DNA from: Candidatus Faecisoma merdavium
Lineage (GTDB): Bacteria > Bacillota_I > Bacilli_A > RF39 > UBA660
NCBI GenBank assembly: GCA_018716405.1
Contig: DVJX01000046.1
Span: forward strand, 1 to 34,888
Direction: 5' to 3'
Length of the DNA: 34,888 nt
In this document: positions 26,490 to 34,888 of the stretch, in pieces
How the letters are laid out: every line of letters starts with the position of its first letter
Position numbering within the stretch: the first letter of the stretch is position 1
Notes under the pieces: generated by a model
The model's input: only the letters and a program-made list of their open reading frames with translations
Database searches by the model: none
Told to the model about the DNA's origin: nothing
Program-made: the position numbers and the translations under genes

Positions 26490-28666
26490 AACATGTATTA
26501 AAAACATTAAAAAAGTATAGTTTTCAAATAATACTAGTATTTGTATTACTTTTTATGCAAGCAATGTGTGATTTAAGTTTACCAGAATATACTTCTGATA
26601 TAGTAAATATTGGTATTCAACAAAGTGGTATTGAATTTTCAGTTCCTGAAGTAATTAGAGAAAGTGAATATGAAAAATTATTGTTGTTTGTAAATAATGA
26701 AGATAAAGAAATTATCAATAGTAACTATACTTTAATAACAAAAGATGATACACAGTATTTAGAAAAATATCCATTATTAAATGAAGAAAATTTATATGTT
26801 TTAACTGGTGAGGATAAGTTAAATGATATAATGACTTTACCGATTATAATGGTATATAGTTTTTCTAATAATACAATTGAAATACCAGAATTAAATATTC
26901 CAGATGGTATGACTATTTTTGATGTCTTAAAAAATATGGATGAAGAGACACATAATCAATTTTTAAATAAATTAAAAGAAAATTATTCTAATGAAAAAGT
27001 TAGTTTATTAGAACAAATGGCTACGGTTTATTTAAAAAATGAATATACCGAAATAGGTATCGATGTATCTAATTTACAAATTAGTTATATTGCTAAAACA
27101 GGAGTTAAAATGTTAGCAGTTGCTTTAGCAGTTATGGTATTAACTATTGTAACAGTATTTTTATCAAGCCGTATTGCAGCTTTCTTTAGTAGAGATTTAA
27201 GAAGTCAAGTAGTTAATAAAGTTATGACTTATTCAAATAAAGAATTTGAAAGTTTTTCAACAGCTTCTTTAATTACTAGAAGTACTAATGATATTCAACA
27301 AGTTCAAATGTTAGTTGTTATGTTACTTAGAATAGTATTCTTTGCTCCAATCATGGGAATAGGTGCTTTAACTAAAGTTAGTGGTAATGAAATGAGTTGG
27401 ATAATTGGTTTAGCAGTCTTAGTAATTATAAGTTTTGTAATTATATTATTTAGTATTGCTATGCCTAAATTTAATAAAGTTCAAAAGTTAATTGATAGAG
27501 TAAATTTAGTAGCAAGAGAAATATTATCAGGTATTCAAGTTATAAGAGCTTTTGGTACTGAAAAGCATGAAGAAGAAAGATTTGATAAAGCCAATAAAGA
27601 TTTAATGAAAGTAAATTTATTTGTAAATAGAACAATGACAATTATGATGCCAACAATGATGTTTATTATGAATGGTGTTAGTGTTTTAATTATTTGGGTA
27701 GGTGCTAGTAAAATAGATGCTGGTACAATTCAAGTTGGTACTTTATTAGCATTTATTACTTATACTATGCAAATAATTATGTCATTTTTGATGATTTCAA
27801 TGGTTTCTATTATGGTTCCTAGAGCATTTGTTTCAATGGAAAGAATAGGGGAAGTATTAGATAAAGATACTTCAATTAAACAAAAAGATAAATGTTTAAA
27901 ATTTAATAATAATTTAAAAGGTACAGTTGAATTTAAGGATGTTTATTTTAGATATCCAGATGCTGAAGAAGATGTTTTACAAAATATTAGTTTCAAAGCA
28001 ACAAAAGGAACAACTACAGCCTTTATCGGTTCAACTGGTTCAGGTAAATCAACTTTAATTAATTTAATTCCAAGATTTTTTGATGTTACAGGTGGTAAAA
28101 TTTTAATTGATGGAATTGATATAAGAGATGCTAATATCAAAGAATTAAGAGATAAAATTGGTTATGTGCCACAAAAAGGAATATTGTTTACTGGTACTAT
28201 TCTTTCAAATATTGGTTTTGGATTACACAAAAAAGATGATGAAGTAATTAAAAAAGCAGCTAAAATAAGTCAAGCTCTAGAATTTATCAATGATAAAAAA
28301 GATAAATATGAAAGTGCTATATCACAAGGTGGTACTAATGTATCAGGCGGTCAAAGACAAAGATTAGCAATTGCAAGAGCTATTGCAACAAATCCAGAAA
28401 TATATATTTTTGATGATAGTTTTTCTGCATTAGATTATAAAACAGATGCTAAATTAAGAAAAGAATTAAATAAAGTAACTAAAGATTCTACTATATTTAT
28501 TGTTGCTCAAAGAATAAGTACTGTTATGAATGCTGATCAAATTATTGTTTTAGATAAAGGTCATATAGTAGGAATTGGTAAACATAAAGACTTATTAAAA
28601 AACTGTGATATTTATAAAGAAATAGCTTACTCACAATTATCAAAGGAGGAGTTAGAAAATGAATAG
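26486..28666 (+). CDS. ABC transporter, fused permease/ATPase (multidrug exporter-like subunit with degenerate catalytic site)
   Basis: Walker A 'GSTGSGKST', signature 'VSGGQRQRLAIARA', Walker B 'IYIFDDSFSALD', 'IVAQRIST' in place of AHR. Large insert between TM1 and TM2. Confidence 0.93.
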   Translation: MKHVLKTLKKYSFQIILVFVLLFMQAMCDLSLPEYTSDIVNIGIQQSGIEFSVPEVIRESEYEKLLLFVNNEDKEIINSNYTLITKDDTQYLEKYPLLNEENLYVLTGEDKLNDIMTLPIIMVYSFSNNTIEIPELNIPDGMTIFDVLKNMDEETHNQFLNKLKENYSNEKVSLLEQMATVYLKNEYTEIGIDVSNLQISYIAKTGVKMLAVALAVMVLTIVTVFLSSRIAAFFSRDLRSQVVNKVMTYSNKEFESFSTASLITRSTNDIQQVQMLVVMLLRIVFFAPIMGIGALTKVSGNEMSWIIGLAVLVIISFVIILFSIAMPKFNKVQKLIDRVNLVAREILSGIQVIRAFGTEKHEEERFDKANKDLMKVNLFVNRTMTIMMPTMMFIMNGVSVLIIWVGASKIDAGTIQVGTLLAFITYTMQIIMSFLMISMVSIMVPRAFVSMERIGEVLDKDTSIKQKDKCLKFNNNLKGTVEFKDVYFRYPDAEEDVLQNISFKATKGTTTAFIGSTGSGKSTLINLIPRFFDVTGGKILIDGIDIRDANIKELRDKIGYVPQKGILFTGTILSNIGFGLHKKDDEVIKKAAKISQALEFINDKKDKYESAISQGGTNVSGGQRQRLAIARAIATNPEIYIFDDSFSALDYKTDAKLRKELNKVTKDSTIFIVAQRISTVMNADQIIVLDKGHIVGIGKHKDLLKNCDIYKEIAYSQLSKEELENE

Positions 28667-30458
28667 AGGTCCAGGTGCAATAGGTAATGTTCAAAAAGCT
28701 AAAGATTTTAAAGGAACATTAAAGAAATTATTTAAAAGTATGAGCAAATATAAAGTACAATTAATAATTATATTTATATTTGCTATTGCTAGTACTATAT
28801 TTTCAATAGTAGGACCTAAAATATTAGGTAATGCTACAACAGAATTATTTAATGGGATAATAAGTAAATTATCAGGTGGTGCTGGTATTGATTTTGATAA
28901 AATTGCGTCTATTTTAATATTTTTGATAATTTTATATATTATAAGTGCATTATTTTCTTATGTTCAAGGATTTATAATGACAGGTATAAGTCAAAAATAT
29001 ACATATCAATTAAGAAAAAAAGTATCTATCAAAATAAATAAATTACCTATTTCTTATTTTGATAAAAAAACTCATGGTGAAGTTTTATCTATTATAACTA
29101 ATGATATTGATACAATGAGTCAAAGTTTAAATCAAAGTGCAACACAATTAATAACATCTATTACAACTATTATTGGTATATTAGTAATGATGTTATCAAT
29201 AAATGTTACAATGACTATTGTTGCTATATTAATTTTACCAATTGCATCATTTATAACAATGTTTATTGTTAAACATAGTCAAAAATATTTTGCTAAACAA
29301 CAAGAATATTTAGGCCATGTTAACGGTAAAATTGAAGAAATGTATTCTGGTCAAAATGTTATTAAAGTATTTAATGCTGAAAATAAAGTTTTGAAAGAAT
29401 TTGAAAAAGATAATACTTATTTAAGTAATGTTGGATGGAAGAGTCAATTTTTCTCTGGGATGATGCATCCAATTATGAATTTTATTGGTAATTTAGGATA
29501 TGTTGTAATTGCAATATTAGGTGGTTATTTTACTATTTTAGGTAAAATAACAGTTGGTAATATACAATCATTTATTTCTTATACTAAAAACTTTACAAAT
29601 CCAATTGCTCAATTAGCCCAAGTATCAAATATGATTCAATCAATGATTGCAGCTAGTGAAAGAGTATTTGAATTCTTAGATGAAAAAGAAGAAAAAGAAG
29701 TTAAAAATCCACTTAAAGTAGATAATATTGAAGGAAATGTTACTTTTGATCATGTTAAGTTTGGTTACAATGAAGATCAAATAATTATTAAAGACTTTAG
29801 TGCGAATGTTAAAAAAGGACAAAAAATCGCTATAGTAGGACCTACTGGAGCAGGAAAAACAACAATGATTAAATTACTTATGAGATTTTATAATGTTAAT
29901 GATGGCTCTATATTAGTAGATGGTAAAAATATCAATGATTTTAAAAGAAGTGATTTAAGACATATATTTGGTATGGTTTTGCAAGATACTTGGTTATTTT
30001 CAGGAACTATCATGGAAAATTTAAGATATGGTAATTTAGATGCGACTGATGACGAAATAATTGAGGCAGCTAAAAAAGCTCATGTTCATCATTTTATTCA
30101 AACTTTACCAGATGCTTATAATATGCAATTGAATGAAGAAACAAATAATATATCTCAAGGACAAAAACAATTATTAACAATTGCTCGTGCTATTTTAGCT
30201 AACCCTAAAGTATTAATATTAGATGAAGCAACAAGTAGTGTTGATACAAGAACAGAAATATTGATACAAAAAGCAATGGATGAATTAATGAAAAATAGAA
30301 CTTCTTTCATAATAGCTCATAGATTATCAACTATAAAAGATGCTGATTTAATATTGGTTATGAATAATGGTGATATAGTAGAGCAAGGAAATCATGAAGA
30401 ATTATTAAATAAAAAAGGATTTTATTATAATTTATATAATTCACAATTTGAGTCATAA
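28659..30458 (+). CDS. ABC transporter, fused permease/ATPase (partner subunit)
   Basis: Walker A 'GPTGAGKTT', signature 'ISQGQKQLLTIARA', Walker B 'VLILDEATSSVD', H-loop 'IIAHRLST'. Overlaps the upstream subunit by 8 bp. Confidence 0.93.
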   Translation: MNRGPGAIGNVQKAKDFKGTLKKLFKSMSKYKVQLIIIFIFAIASTIFSIVGPKILGNATTELFNGIISKLSGGAGIDFDKIASILIFLIILYIISALFSYVQGFIMTGISQKYTYQLRKKVSIKINKLPISYFDKKTHGEVLSIITNDIDTMSQSLNQSATQLITSITTIIGILVMMLSINVTMTIVAILILPIASFITMFIVKHSQKYFAKQQEYLGHVNGKIEEMYSGQNVIKVFNAENKVLKEFEKDNTYLSNVGWKSQFFSGMMHPIMNFIGNLGYVVIAILGGYFTILGKITVGNIQSFISYTKNFTNPIAQLAQVSNMIQSMIAASERVFEFLDEKEEKEVKNPLKVDNIEGNVTFDHVKFGYNEDQIIIKDFSANVKKGQKIAIVGPTGAGKTTMIKLLMRFYNVNDGSILVDGKNINDFKRSDLRHIFGMVLQDTWLFSGTIMENLRYGNLDATDDEIIEAAKKAHVHHFIQTLPDAYNMQLNEETNNISQGQKQLLTIARAILANPKVLILDEATSSVDTRTEILIQKAMDELMKNRTSFIIAHRLSTIKDADLILVMNNGDIVEQGNHEELLNKKGFYYNLYNSQFES

Positions 30459-30488
30459 ATATGATGATTTCACATCATATTTTTTTTA
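30457..30488 (+). terminator. Rho-independent terminator of the marR-ABC-ABC operon
   Basis: AATATGATG(30458-30466)-ATTTCA-CATCATATT(30473-30481) plus T run. Confidence 0.8.
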
Positions 30489-30550
30489 AATTTATATTGA
30501 TATAATAAAAAAAATAATATATAATACTTAATAGAATATGAGGGATGAAG

Positions 30551-31930
30551 ATGAAAAAAACAGTATTATTTTTAATGAATGGATTTGGAATTGAACAATT
30601 AAATTCTTATAGTATATATAATGCTAATTTAATGCCTAATTTAGATAGTTATACAAAAAAATATTTATTTTCAACGATTGAATCAAATGCAACTGATTTA
30701 AGTAGTGGCTATAGATTATTTAGTACAGGCTCAAAATTGGCTCTTACTTATAGTTTGATTGATAATTATTATACAAAATTTAGTGAAAATAAAAATCTAA
30801 ATTATTATTTGAATACTATTAAGAAAGAAGGAAAAGTTCATTTATTTTTATTTTATGATAATGAAAAAAGTTTAGAGCATATTAAATATTTTTGTGAGTA
30901 CATAAAAACAAAGAATGATAAAATATATCTACACTTGATTTTAACTTCAAATAATATAGATAATTATAAAGATATAGAAAAATTTATTAATAAAGTAACT
31001 TATGATTTTAAACAAATAAAGATAGGAATTATCGTTGGAATAAATGTTATTTCTTCAATTAATTTAAATCCTTTTATGAACATGTTTCAAAATGAAATAG
31101 GAGAAAAATGGAAAGAAATAAGTAAGAAGATAAGTTCTCTTAATGCTTCTAAAATTAAACCTAATAATGTTAAAGAATTTTATATGAATGAAGGATTTAA
31201 ATTTGATATTAATGATAGTTTATTTTTCTTTAATTACTCATATTTTGATATTTCTAATTTTATAGCAAATATAAGTAAAATTAATAATGTTTTTGATTAC
31301 TGTTCTTTATTTCAATTAAATGGTGTAAAATATCCAATGTTTTCTTATCCTTCGTCTGGAATATCAATGAATAATTCATTAAAAAAAATAGAAGCTAAAT
31401 CTTTATTTTTAGCTAATTCTAAAGATATTAGATTTATTAATTACTATTGTAATGGATTAAAAAATTTAATTTCTGAAAATGTTTGTTTTACAAAAACAGA
31501 TGATGGAATAAATAATAATTTCTTAAAGTCAGTAATTCGAGATTCAAACTATGATTTAATAATAATTAATTATCAAATTGATAATGTTAATACAGTTTCA
31601 GAATTAACTGATAAATTAGGTAAATTAGATTCTATGTTAAAAGTTGTTCATGATATATGTTTAGAGTTAGAAGTAAGTTTATTTATTTCTTCTTTATATG
31701 GAATGCAAAAAGAATTAATGGTTGATAATTTTTCTAAGGTAATGGTTGATTTTTCACTAAAGGTTCCTGTTATTGTAATTGATCAAATATTTAATAAAAA
31801 AAATTATATACTAGGTTTTGGAAATACTTATACTTTAGCAAATACAATTTATACTAATATAAATCCAAAAATCGATGAAGAAGTATTAATAAAAAGAAAA
31901 GGCATCATAAGTAAATTCTTAAAAAAATAG
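30551..31930 (+). CDS. Phosphoglycerate mutase (2,3-BPG-independent)-like protein, probable pseudoenzyme
   Basis: Order and spacing follow iPGM ('VLFLMNGFGI', 'YNANLMPNLDSY', 'LNYYLNTIKKEGKVHLFLFYDN', 'IYLHLILTSNNID', 'NDSLFFFNYSYFDI'), but the catalytic motifs are not conserved. Start may be 30545 or 30551. Confidence 0.65.
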   Translation: MKKTVLFLMNGFGIEQLNSYSIYNANLMPNLDSYTKKYLFSTIESNATDLSSGYRLFSTGSKLALTYSLIDNYYTKFSENKNLNYYLNTIKKEGKVHLFLFYDNEKSLEHIKYFCEYIKTKNDKIYLHLILTSNNIDNYKDIEKFINKVTYDFKQIKIGIIVGINVISSINLNPFMNMFQNEIGEKWKEISKKISSLNASKIKPNNVKEFYMNEGFKFDINDSLFFFNYSYFDISNFIANISKINNVFDYCSLFQLNGVKYPMFSYPSSGISMNNSLKKIEAKSLFLANSKDIRFINYYCNGLKNLISENVCFTKTDDGINNNFLKSVIRDSNYDLIIINYQIDNVNTVSELTDKLGKLDSMLKVVHDICLELEVSLFISSLYGMQKELMVDNFSKVMVDFSLKVPVIVIDQIFNKKNYILGFGNTYTLANTIYTNINPKIDEEVLIKRKGIISKFLKK

Positions 31931-31959
31931 TTGACTAACTTAATTTTATGTATTAAAAT
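31931..31959 (+). promoter_or_regulatory. Candidate promoter for the 32001-glyQS unit
   Basis: TTGACT(31931-31936)-17 nt-TAAAAT(31954-31959), with an imperfect inverted repeat (TAACTTAATTTTA...TAAAATTAGTTA) over the same region. Confidence 0.4.
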
Positions 31960-32000
31960 TAGTTATTAAATATTTGTCTTTATAAAAGGGAAGTGAAATT

Positions 32001-32840
32001 ATGATGGATATTTTGAAACTAAGAAGATTTTTATCAAATGATTTTAATAATGCAATTTTATCAATAAAAGAAAAAAATGGTGAAATAATTCCACATTTAA
32101 ATTTAATAGAAAAAAGTCAGTTAGATGAAAGAACGATTGGAATATATAGCGAAAATATAAAACAAATGCGAAAAGAACCTTTAAGATTATGTCGTTATAT
32201 GTTGGATTCATTTTTAGAAAATAATACAGTACTAGGAATTAATTATTCTTATAACAACCCAAATTATCCTTCTAATAAATGTTTTGATATCATTACTATT
32301 AAAGGAATTTTTACTATTGCAATTGGAAATGTTAAATTGAATGATATTTTTCCTAATTTTATTGAAAAACTTGAATCAGCTAAGCATAAAGGTATAATGG
32401 AAACTATTGTTAAAAGTAATTTTGATGAAAAAAGAAAATTTTTTCTAACATTTGATAAAACTAAAACAATTACTGGTTATGATTATAATAGTTATCAAAT
32501 GTTGATGCTTAAAAGTAAAGGCAAATTTTTTGTACCAAAATTTGAATATAATTTTACAAAAAAAGTTGTAAAAGAATTGATTGAAATGTATACTAATTAT
32601 AATGATTATAATGCTTTGCTTTGCGAAATAGATAGAATAAAACAATTTAAAAAATACAAAAATTGTAATAGATTTCAAAATGTATTTCTTTCTGCTGGAA
32701 AAATTAAATTTGAACTTAGTGAAGATAAGTTTGAGTTTCAAATAAATTTATTAGAAGAAGTTGTTAGAGAATTAGTCTCTGAAATAGATTTTGAAGAGTC
32801 TAAACAACTAGTTATAACTTATGGAGGAAAAAGGATATGA
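32001..32840 (+). CDS. Hypothetical protein translationally coupled to glyQS
   Basis: 279-aa ORF with SD (GGGAAGTGAAATT). TGA stop overlaps the glyQS ATG (ATGA). No family recognised. Confidence 0.7.
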   Translation: MMDILKLRRFLSNDFNNAILSIKEKNGEIIPHLNLIEKSQLDERTIGIYSENIKQMRKEPLRLCRYMLDSFLENNTVLGINYSYNNPNYPSNKCFDIITIKGIFTIAIGNVKLNDIFPNFIEKLESAKHKGIMETIVKSNFDEKRKFFLTFDKTKTITGYDYNSYQMLMLKSKGKFFVPKFEYNFTKKVVKELIEMYTNYNDYNALLCEIDRIKQFKKYKNCNRFQNVFLSAGKIKFELSEDKFEFQINLLEEVVRELVSEIDFEESKQLVITYGGKRI

Positions 32841-34207
32841 ATAATTTATCAATGGAAAAAATGGTTAATTTATGTAAACAATATGGTTTTATATTTCAAG
32901 GAAGTGAAATATATGGTGGATTAGCTAATACTTGGGATTATGGACCATTAGGTTCAAGATTAAAAAATAATATAAAAGATGCATGGAGAAAAAGATTTAT
33001 TCAAGAAAGAATGAATAGTTATGAAATAGATGCTGATATTTTAATGCACCCAAGAGTTTGGGAAGCATCAGGTCATGTTAGTTCTTTTTCTGATCCACTA
33101 CTTGATTGTAAGGAATGTAAAACTAGACATAGAGCTGATAATTTAATTGATGATTTTGATAGTAATGCTCATGCTGATAGTATGACACAAGAAGAAATGA
33201 TAAATTATATTAAAGAACATAAAGTTCCATGTCCAAAATGTGGAAAATCTAATTTTACTGATATAAGACAATTTAATTTAATGTTTCAAACTTATCGAGG
33301 TGTTACCAATGATGCTAAATCTGTTGTATATTTGCGCCCAGAAAATGCACAAGGAGAATATGTCAATTTCTTAAATGTTCAAAGAAGTATGAGAGCAAAG
33401 TTACCTTTTTCAATTGGACAAATTGGTAAAGCTTTTAGAAATGAAATAACACCAGGTAATTTTACTTTTAGAACAATTGAATTTGAACAAATGGAATTTC
33501 AAACTTTTTGTAAAGAGGGAACTGATTCAGAAACTTATAATTATTTTAAAGAATATGGTAAAAAATTCTTTATGGATTTAGGTTTGAAAGAAGAAGATTT
33601 AAGATTTCATGATCATGAAAAATTAGCTCATTACGCTAAAGAAGCTTGTGATATTGAATATAAATTTCCATTTGGTTGGGGAGAAATAAATGGCACTCAT
33701 AACAGAACTAATTTTGATTTATCTAGACATCAAGAATATAGTGGACAGTCACAAACTTATTTAGATCCTGATACAAATGAAAAATATATTCCATATATTA
33801 TTGAATCAACTTATGGATTAGATAGAACTTTTTTAGCTGTTATGTTTGCTTCATATCATGAAGATACTTTAGAAGATGGTACAACTCGTGAAGTATTAAG
33901 TTTATCACCATTTTTAGCTCCTTATAAAGTGGCAGTATTACCATTAATAAAAAAATTACATTCTGCTAAGGCATTAGAAGTTTATGAAAAATTATCAAAA
34001 TATTTTATGACTAATTATGACGAAGCTGGAAATATTGGTAAAAGATATAGAAGAAATGATGTTATTGGTACACCATTTTGTATAACAATTGATGATGAAA
34101 CAATTAACAATAATACAGTAACATTAAGAGATAGAGATACTATGAATCAAATAACTATTAATTTAGATCAAGTTGTTGATTATGTTAACGAGAGACTAAA
34201 ATTTTAA
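32837..34207 (+). CDS. glyQS: Glycyl-tRNA synthetase (alpha2 type)
   Basis: 'KMVNLCKQYGFIFQGSEIYGGLANTWDYGPLGSRLKNNIKDAWRKRFI...VYLRPENAQGEYVNFLNVQRSMRAKLPFSIGQIGKAFRNEITPGNFTFRTIEFEQMEFQTF'. Confidence 0.97.
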   Translation: MNNLSMEKMVNLCKQYGFIFQGSEIYGGLANTWDYGPLGSRLKNNIKDAWRKRFIQERMNSYEIDADILMHPRVWEASGHVSSFSDPLLDCKECKTRHRADNLIDDFDSNAHADSMTQEEMINYIKEHKVPCPKCGKSNFTDIRQFNLMFQTYRGVTNDAKSVVYLRPENAQGEYVNFLNVQRSMRAKLPFSIGQIGKAFRNEITPGNFTFRTIEFEQMEFQTFCKEGTDSETYNYFKEYGKKFFMDLGLKEEDLRFHDHEKLAHYAKEACDIEYKFPFGWGEINGTHNRTNFDLSRHQEYSGQSQTYLDPDTNEKYIPYIIESTYGLDRTFLAVMFASYHEDTLEDGTTREVLSLSPFLAPYKVAVLPLIKKLHSAKALEVYEKLSKYFMTNYDEAGNIGKRYRRNDVIGTPFCITIDDETINNNTVTLRDRDTMNQITINLDQVVDYVNERLKF

Positions 34208-34222
34208 TATTTTAGTTTTTTT
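34196..34222 (+). terminator. Rho-independent terminator of glyQS
   Basis: CTAAAAT(34196-34202)-TTTAAT-ATTTTAG(34209-34215) plus TTTTTTT. Confidence 0.6.
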
Positions 34223-34304
34223 AGAAAATATTATTCACAATTTAATTATTTTATGATAAAATTAATATAGTATGTGCAGTGTATGCATCAAGGAGGAAAA
34301 GGGT

Positions 34305-34709
34305 ATGAATTTAAAGAAATGGTTTTCAGCAGATGAAAATGATATATTAACAGATACTACAAATGATCAATATTATAGTGTGAAATCTAGTGAAGCAGTA
34401 GCTGAGGATGGAAGTACTAAGTTGGTTTTATTAGAGCCACGCGCATTTTCTGAAGCACAACAAATAGCCGATCAACTAAAAAGTAGAAATACTGTTGTTG
34501 TTAATTTAAAAAGAGTAACATCAGATCAAGCAAAAAGAATTGTTGACTTTTTAAGCGGAACTATATATGCAATAGGAGGATCTTTACAAAAAATTGGTGG
34601 TGGAATATTTTTGTGTACACCTAACAATGTTAAAGTAAATGGTAAAATATCTGATGATAGTGAAGGAAAAGAAGTTCACGATAATGGTGATATTAATATA
34701 GAATGGTAA
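34305..34709 (+). CDS. sepF: Cell division protein SepF
   Basis: '[73 protein letters not shown]'. Start 34305 after AAGGAGGAAAAGGGT. Confidence 0.93.
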   Translation: MNLKKWFSADENDILTDTTNDQYYSVKSSEAVAEDGSTKLVLLEPRAFSEAQQIADQLKSRNTVVVNLKRVTSDQAKRIVDFLSGTIYAIGGSLQKIGGGIFLCTPNNVKVNGKISDDSEGKEVHDNGDINIEW

Positions 34710-34733
34710 ATATACTTATTTTGAGGTGAAGTT

Positions 34734-34888
34734 ATGGAAAAATTCAGCCGTGTATTAAGGGGATATGACCCTGAAGAAGTTAATAATTTTCTTGATAAAG
34801 TTATAGAAAAAGTAGAATCGATGGTTAGTGAAATTGAAGCTAAAGATAAAAAAATAGTTGAACTAAGTAATTTAGATAAACAAACAAA
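34734..34888 (+). CDS. divIVA: DivIVA domain protein, 3' truncated by the window edge
   Basis: 'MEKFSRVLRGYDPEEVNNFLDKVIEKVESMVSEIEAK' matches the DivIVA N-terminus; follows sepF. Confidence 0.85.
   Translation, partial: MEKFSRVLRGYDPEEVNNFLDKVIEKVESMVSEIEAKDKKIVELSNLDKQT

Noticed and set aside
27943-28140. Antisense ORF in the ABC transporter ATPase region
   Set aside because: Complementary reading of the Walker A region; no independent support.
32445-32741. Antisense ORF within the pre-glyQS hypothetical gene
   Set aside because: Phe/Ile/Lys-rich shadow of AT-rich coding sequence.

Overview
This is a 34.9 kb, very AT-rich, gene-dense chromosomal segment from a low-GC Firmicutes/Bacilli-type genome. 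It appears to use the standard bacterial code, because TGA is used as a stop (for example MarR, YidD and the ECF sigma factor). Most of it is core housekeeping. It contains a partial thymidylate kinase; a CIRCE-regulated heat-shock locus (hrcA-grpE-dnaK-[oligoendopeptidase F]-dnaJ); a class A PBP; a DUF1934-like protein and RNA polymerase delta (rpoE); GT2 / alpha-beta hydrolase / D-Ala-D-Ala ligase; a three-tRNA operon (Ile-GAT, Asn-GTT, Glu-TTC, minus strand); a C26 amidohydrolase; an SPFH protein; a ZnuA-like lipoprotein; yidD; rnc; yebC; ffh; an ECF sigma factor with an RsgI-like, PepSY-containing partner; a MarR regulator with a heterodimeric ABC exporter; an iPGM-like protein; glyQS; sepF; and the start of divIVA. 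I saw no CRISPR array, transposon, prophage, reverse transcriptase or rRNA. The most interesting candidates are: (i) a GrpE with a four-copy 13-aa His/Cys-rich N-terminal tandem repeat; (ii) an ECF sigma factor translationally coupled to an RsgI-like protein carrying an NP motif and three PepSY-like repeats; (iii) an iPGM-like protein that seems to have lost its catalytic motifs; (iv) a ZnuA-like lipoprotein lacking the canonical His ligands; (v) a prepilin-like protein with a C-terminal 'WWLR...' domain; and (vi) several promoter-embedded palindromes, including those of rpoE and the MarR operon.
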